Shown piece by piece: positions 61,777 to 64,000 of a DNA stretch of 64,000 nucleotides. Where the stretch lies: positions 124,001 through 188,000 of the forward strand of contig JANJUX010000007.1 in the NCBI GenBank assembly GCA_024710355.1, given 5' to 3'. The DNA comes from Candidatus Rifleibacteriota bacterium (GTDB lineage Bacteria > Muiribacteriota > Ozemobacteria > Ozemobacterales > Ozemobacteraceae). The first letter of the stretch is position 1. The number at the start of each line of letters is the position of its first letter. The position numbers and the translations under genes are program-made. Below the pieces are notes generated by a model, which was not told the DNA's origin, searched no databases, and saw only the letters and a list, made by a program, of their open reading frames with translations.

Positions 61777-62868
61777 TCAGATGTTCATGGCCGAGGAGAA
61801 AAAATCTTCGATTTTTTCGGCCTCGACCTTGTGGATCATTGTCTTGCCAAGAGAAACGGGCAAAATGAACTGATACCCCGTCTGGCTTTTTTTCTTATCC
61901 TGGGCAAGATTGTTGAGAATTTCCTTCTTGTCGAGTTCAGCCGGGATTTTTGTCGGCAGGTTGAACTCAGTAAGAATTGCCCTGAGAGCTTCCGAGTAAT
62001 CTTCTTCGAGAATTCCGCCGGAAGTGGCGGCTTTTATAGCCATAAGCATGCCAAGTCCAACGGCTTCGCCATGATGCAGTCTGATAAAATTACCGGCCCC
62101 TTCAAGCGCATGTCCGAAGGTGTGCCCGAAGTTAAGATGGTTGCGCAGGTTGTTATCGAGTTCGTCGCTTGCCACGAAAGATTTTTTTATGTGAATTGAC
62201 CGCCTGATCAATCGCTGCATCAGCGGCAGCTGCTTTGACTTTATCTCGCTCATGTGTTTGTAGATAAAGCGGAAATAGGCCGAATCAGCTATTGCGCCGT
62301 GCTTTAAGGCTTCGACAAGACCGTAAGACAACTGATTGAGGGGCAGAGTGCGCAGAACGGCAACATCAATTGCGGTGAGAAGCGGTTGGTAAAAGGTGCC
62401 GGCAAGATTTTTGCCCTGTTCGAGGTTGACGCCATTTTTGCCGCCGATGCTGGCATCGACCATCGCGAGAAGCGAGGTCGGAACCAGGACCAGCGGCAGT
62501 CCGCGTTTGTAGATCGATGCAACGTAGCCGGCCAGGTCACAGACAACACCGCCCCCCAGGCCGATCAGGGGGCAATCGCGGTCTATGCCGCTGCTGCTGA
62601 GGCTTTTGATGATATCAAGCGCGGTATCGAAAGTTTTGAATTTTTCACCGTCAGGCACGATGATCTCGTGCACGGAAAAGCCACGCGACCGCAGTTCTGA
62701 CGCCAGGGGCGGCAGATACCATCTGGCGATGGTTTCATTGGTGATAACGGCGCAGTGGCGGGCGACTCTGAAGCGCAGCAGCCTCGAAACAGTTTCTTTG
62801 ACAATGTCGTTGCCGAGAATGATTTCATTGGTGCTGTGACGCTTGAAAACGAGTCGTTGGGTTTCCAT
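61777..62868 (-). CDS. aroB: 3-dehydroquinate synthase
   Basis: 363 residues. GLGGGVVCDLAGYVASIYKRG is the NAD-binding region; VPTSLLAMVDASIGGKNGVN and HGEAVGLGMLMA supply the Lys and metal-binding His ligands of the active site. Second step of the shikimate pathway. The tatD stop lies directly adjacent to its ATG, and the operon order is metG-tatD-aroB. Confidence 0.96.
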   Translation of the reverse strand: METQRLVFKRHSTNEIILGNDIVKETVSRLLRFRVARHCAVITNETIARWYLPPLASELRSRGFSVHEIIVPDGEKFKTFDTALDIIKSLSSSGIDRDCPLIGLGGGVVCDLAGYVASIYKRGLPLVLVPTSLLAMVDASIGGKNGVNLEQGKNLAGTFYQPLLTAIDVAVLRTLPLNQLSYGLVEALKHGAIADSAYFRFIYKHMSEIKSKQLPLMQRLIRRSIHIKKSFVASDELDNNLRNHLNFGHTFGHALEGAGNFIRLHHGEAVGLGMLMAIKAATSGGILEEDYSEALRAILTEFNLPTKIPAELDKKEILNNLAQDKKKSQTGYQFILPVSLGKTMIHKVEAEKIEDFFSSAMNI

Positions 62869-63654
62869 TCATTTGCCTGCCTTTGTTCCAAACAGTTCGA
62901 TTGCGTTCTGGTTGATAATTTCTGCCATTGCCGGGGCCGAAAGCCGCCTGACCTTCGCCATCTGCTCAAGGGTAGAGGTCAGATAGGCCGGTTCGTTGCG
63001 CTTGCCTCTTTTAAACTGCGGTGCGAGGTAGGGGCAGTCGGTTTCGAGGTGAATGCGGTTTGCCGGCAGAAATCCGAATACTTCACGGGTAAGTTCCGAC
63101 TTCGGGAAAGTCAGAGCGCCGCCGATCGAAAAATGAAACCCCATGTCGACAGCTCTTCTGGCTATGTCCAGATCGCCGGAGAAGCAGTGCAGCAGAACCT
63201 TCGCCGGAGCCGGCAGGCCCGCGATGGCTTCGAAAAATGCGTTATAGGCTTCCCTGACGTGAACGACCGCAGGCATCTGCAATTCAGCCGCCAGCTGCCA
63301 GAGTTCTTTGAAAACCTTGATCTGCACGTCGCGCGGTGAAAAATCGTAATGAAAATCGATGCCGATTTCGCCGATGCCCAGAACCCCGGGCTCACTGGCC
63401 AGCGACCTCAGCTCTGTGACTGAATCTACGTTGAACGAAGAGGCCTCGTGCGGGTGAATGCCGATCAGGGCAAGGCAGCCGGGGTATTCTGCGGCAATTT
63501 CGACAGCCCGGCGCGAATCGGCGACGGTGGTGCCGGCGTTGACGATACGGGTCACACCGGCATTTTTCGCACGTTTAATCACTTCGGGCAGATCTTCTGC
63601 AAATTTTTCATCCTGCAGATGGGCGTGCACATCGATGAGCCTGAGGTCAGACAT
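62869..63654 (-). CDS. tatD: TatD-family metal-dependent deoxyribonuclease
   Basis: 261 residues. DVHAHLQDEKF, GEIGIDFHYDFSPRDVQ, VHVREAYNAF and HCFSGD give the TIM-barrel metal ligands in order (His, His, Glu, His, His, Asp). 3'-5' exonuclease or repair role. Its ATG overlaps the metG stop by one base (TAATG), and it abuts aroB. Confidence 0.95.
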   Translation of the reverse strand: MSDLRLIDVHAHLQDEKFAEDLPEVIKRAKNAGVTRIVNAGTTVADSRRAVEIAAEYPGCLALIGIHPHEASSFNVDSVTELRSLASEPGVLGIGEIGIDFHYDFSPRDVQIKVFKELWQLAAELQMPAVVHVREAYNAFFEAIAGLPAPAKVLLHCFSGDLDIARRAVDMGFHFSIGGALTFPKSELTREVFGFLPANRIHLETDCPYLAPQFKRGKRNEPAYLTSTLEQMAKVRRLSAPAMAEIINQNAIELFGTKAGK

Positions 63655-64000
63655 TATTTTACTCTGATGCCGGTCTTTGCGGGCTTGTCGGGGCTGACGA
63701 GCGCGAGCCCGCCATCTTCGGTGCCGGCTGCGAGAATCATGCCGTGCGAGAGAATGCCCCTGATTTTGGCCGGTTTAAGGTTTTTAACCATTACCACCTG
63801 TCTGCCGGGCAGTTCTTCTGGCTTGTAGAATGCGGCAATGCCGGCTACCAGGGTGCGGGTTTCTTCGCCTATGTTAACAGTCAGCTTGAGAAGCTTGTCG
63901 GCGTTCTCAACCTTTTCGGCAGTTTCGATACGGGCGATGCAGAGTTCGGTCTTGAGAAAGTCATCAAAGCTTACCAGGCCATCTTCGGCGCTGATGACGG
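63654..64000 (-). CDS. metG: Methionyl-tRNA synthetase C-terminal tRNA-binding domain (5' part outside window)
   Basis: C-terminal 115 residues are visible; the rest lies beyond the window. The domain has the OB-type tRNA-binding pattern of MetRS/Trbp111 (IARIETAEKVENADKLLKLTV, and GRQVVMVKNLKPAKIRGILSHGM). Placement directly before tatD is a common bacterial arrangement for metG. A free-standing Trbp111 cannot be fully excluded. Confidence 0.85.
   Translation of the reverse strand, partial: VISAEDGLVSFDDFLKTELCIARIETAEKVENADKLLKLTVNIGEETRTLVAGIAAFYKPEELPGRQVVMVKNLKPAKIRGILSHGMILAAGTEDGGLALVSPDKPAKTGIRVK

Noticed and set aside
1..64000. CRISPR arrays, tRNA, rRNA, tmRNA
   Set aside because: No regular direct repeats with spacers and no T-arm or cloverleaf pattern was found on reading both strands; a covariance scan was not possible here.

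Overview
The window is about 64 kb of moderately GC-rich bacterial chromosome, mostly single-copy housekeeping, envelope and secretion genes in short, tightly packed operons. No prophage or insertion sequence was seen, nor any rRNA, tRNA or CRISPR array. Several features point to a Gram-negative-type anaerobe or facultative anaerobe with a protease-rich envelope: an Rnf complex, Aat, an RseC-type protein, lipoprotein signals, AMIN-domain amidase, chemotaxis receptor, B12-dependent ribonucleotide reductase and several very large secreted proteins. The mixture suggests a little-studied lineage (Candidatus Riflebacteria or similar is my guess from gene content; low confidence).

Layout. 1-2.8 kb: zwf-pgl-truC operon (minus). 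3-17 kb: small Cys-rich protein, fibronectin-III membrane protein, a 2005-residue alpha-2-macroglobulin, a plus-strand run (alpha-toroid protein, small membrane protein, YiiX-like peptidase, two TPM-domain proteins) and small secreted proteins. 17.7-21.9 kb: TPR protein plus an active/inactive M16 peptidase pair behind a probable sigma-54 promoter. 23-29.1 kb: a five-gene minus-strand operon encoding an amidase, a zinc-ribbon/OB-fold membrane protein, a TctA/DUF112-like permease, a YdjM-like membrane protein and a solitary Cas6e-like protein. 29.3-31.6 kb: propeller lipoprotein. 31.6-34.4 kb: a more AT-rich patch with methyltransferase, orphan pilin-like protein and a VapBC-type module. 34.5-41 kb: DnaJ-like protein, two paralogous secreted HEXXH metallopeptidases and a dicarboxylate/amino-acid symporter. 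41-43.6 kb: YgjP-like and FmdB-like proteins and a B12-binding radical SAM enzyme. 43.6-45 kb: a long non-coding interval with a consensus sigma-54 promoter and a terminator about 300 nt downstream, i.e. a probable small RNA. 45-52 kb: RseC-like protein, PlsY-like acyltransferase and rnfCDGEAB. 52-64 kb: chemotaxis receptor with AMIN/LysM amidase, aat, a large metallo-beta-lactamase-fold protein, nrdJ, and metG-tatD-aroB.

The two most interesting items are the Cas6e-like protein inside a membrane-protein operon, far from any visible CRISPR locus and with the expected catalytic histidine replaced by asparagine, and the sigma-54-driven RNA rich in UCCUC motifs that could pair with Shine-Dalgarno sequences, comparable in logic to Vibrio Qrr RNAs. 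Sigma-54-like promoters also precede the M16 operon and one secreted metallopeptidase, hinting at a sigma-54 regulon covering extracellular proteolysis. Two genes (the DnaJ-like gene and aat) appear to have leaderless mRNAs.
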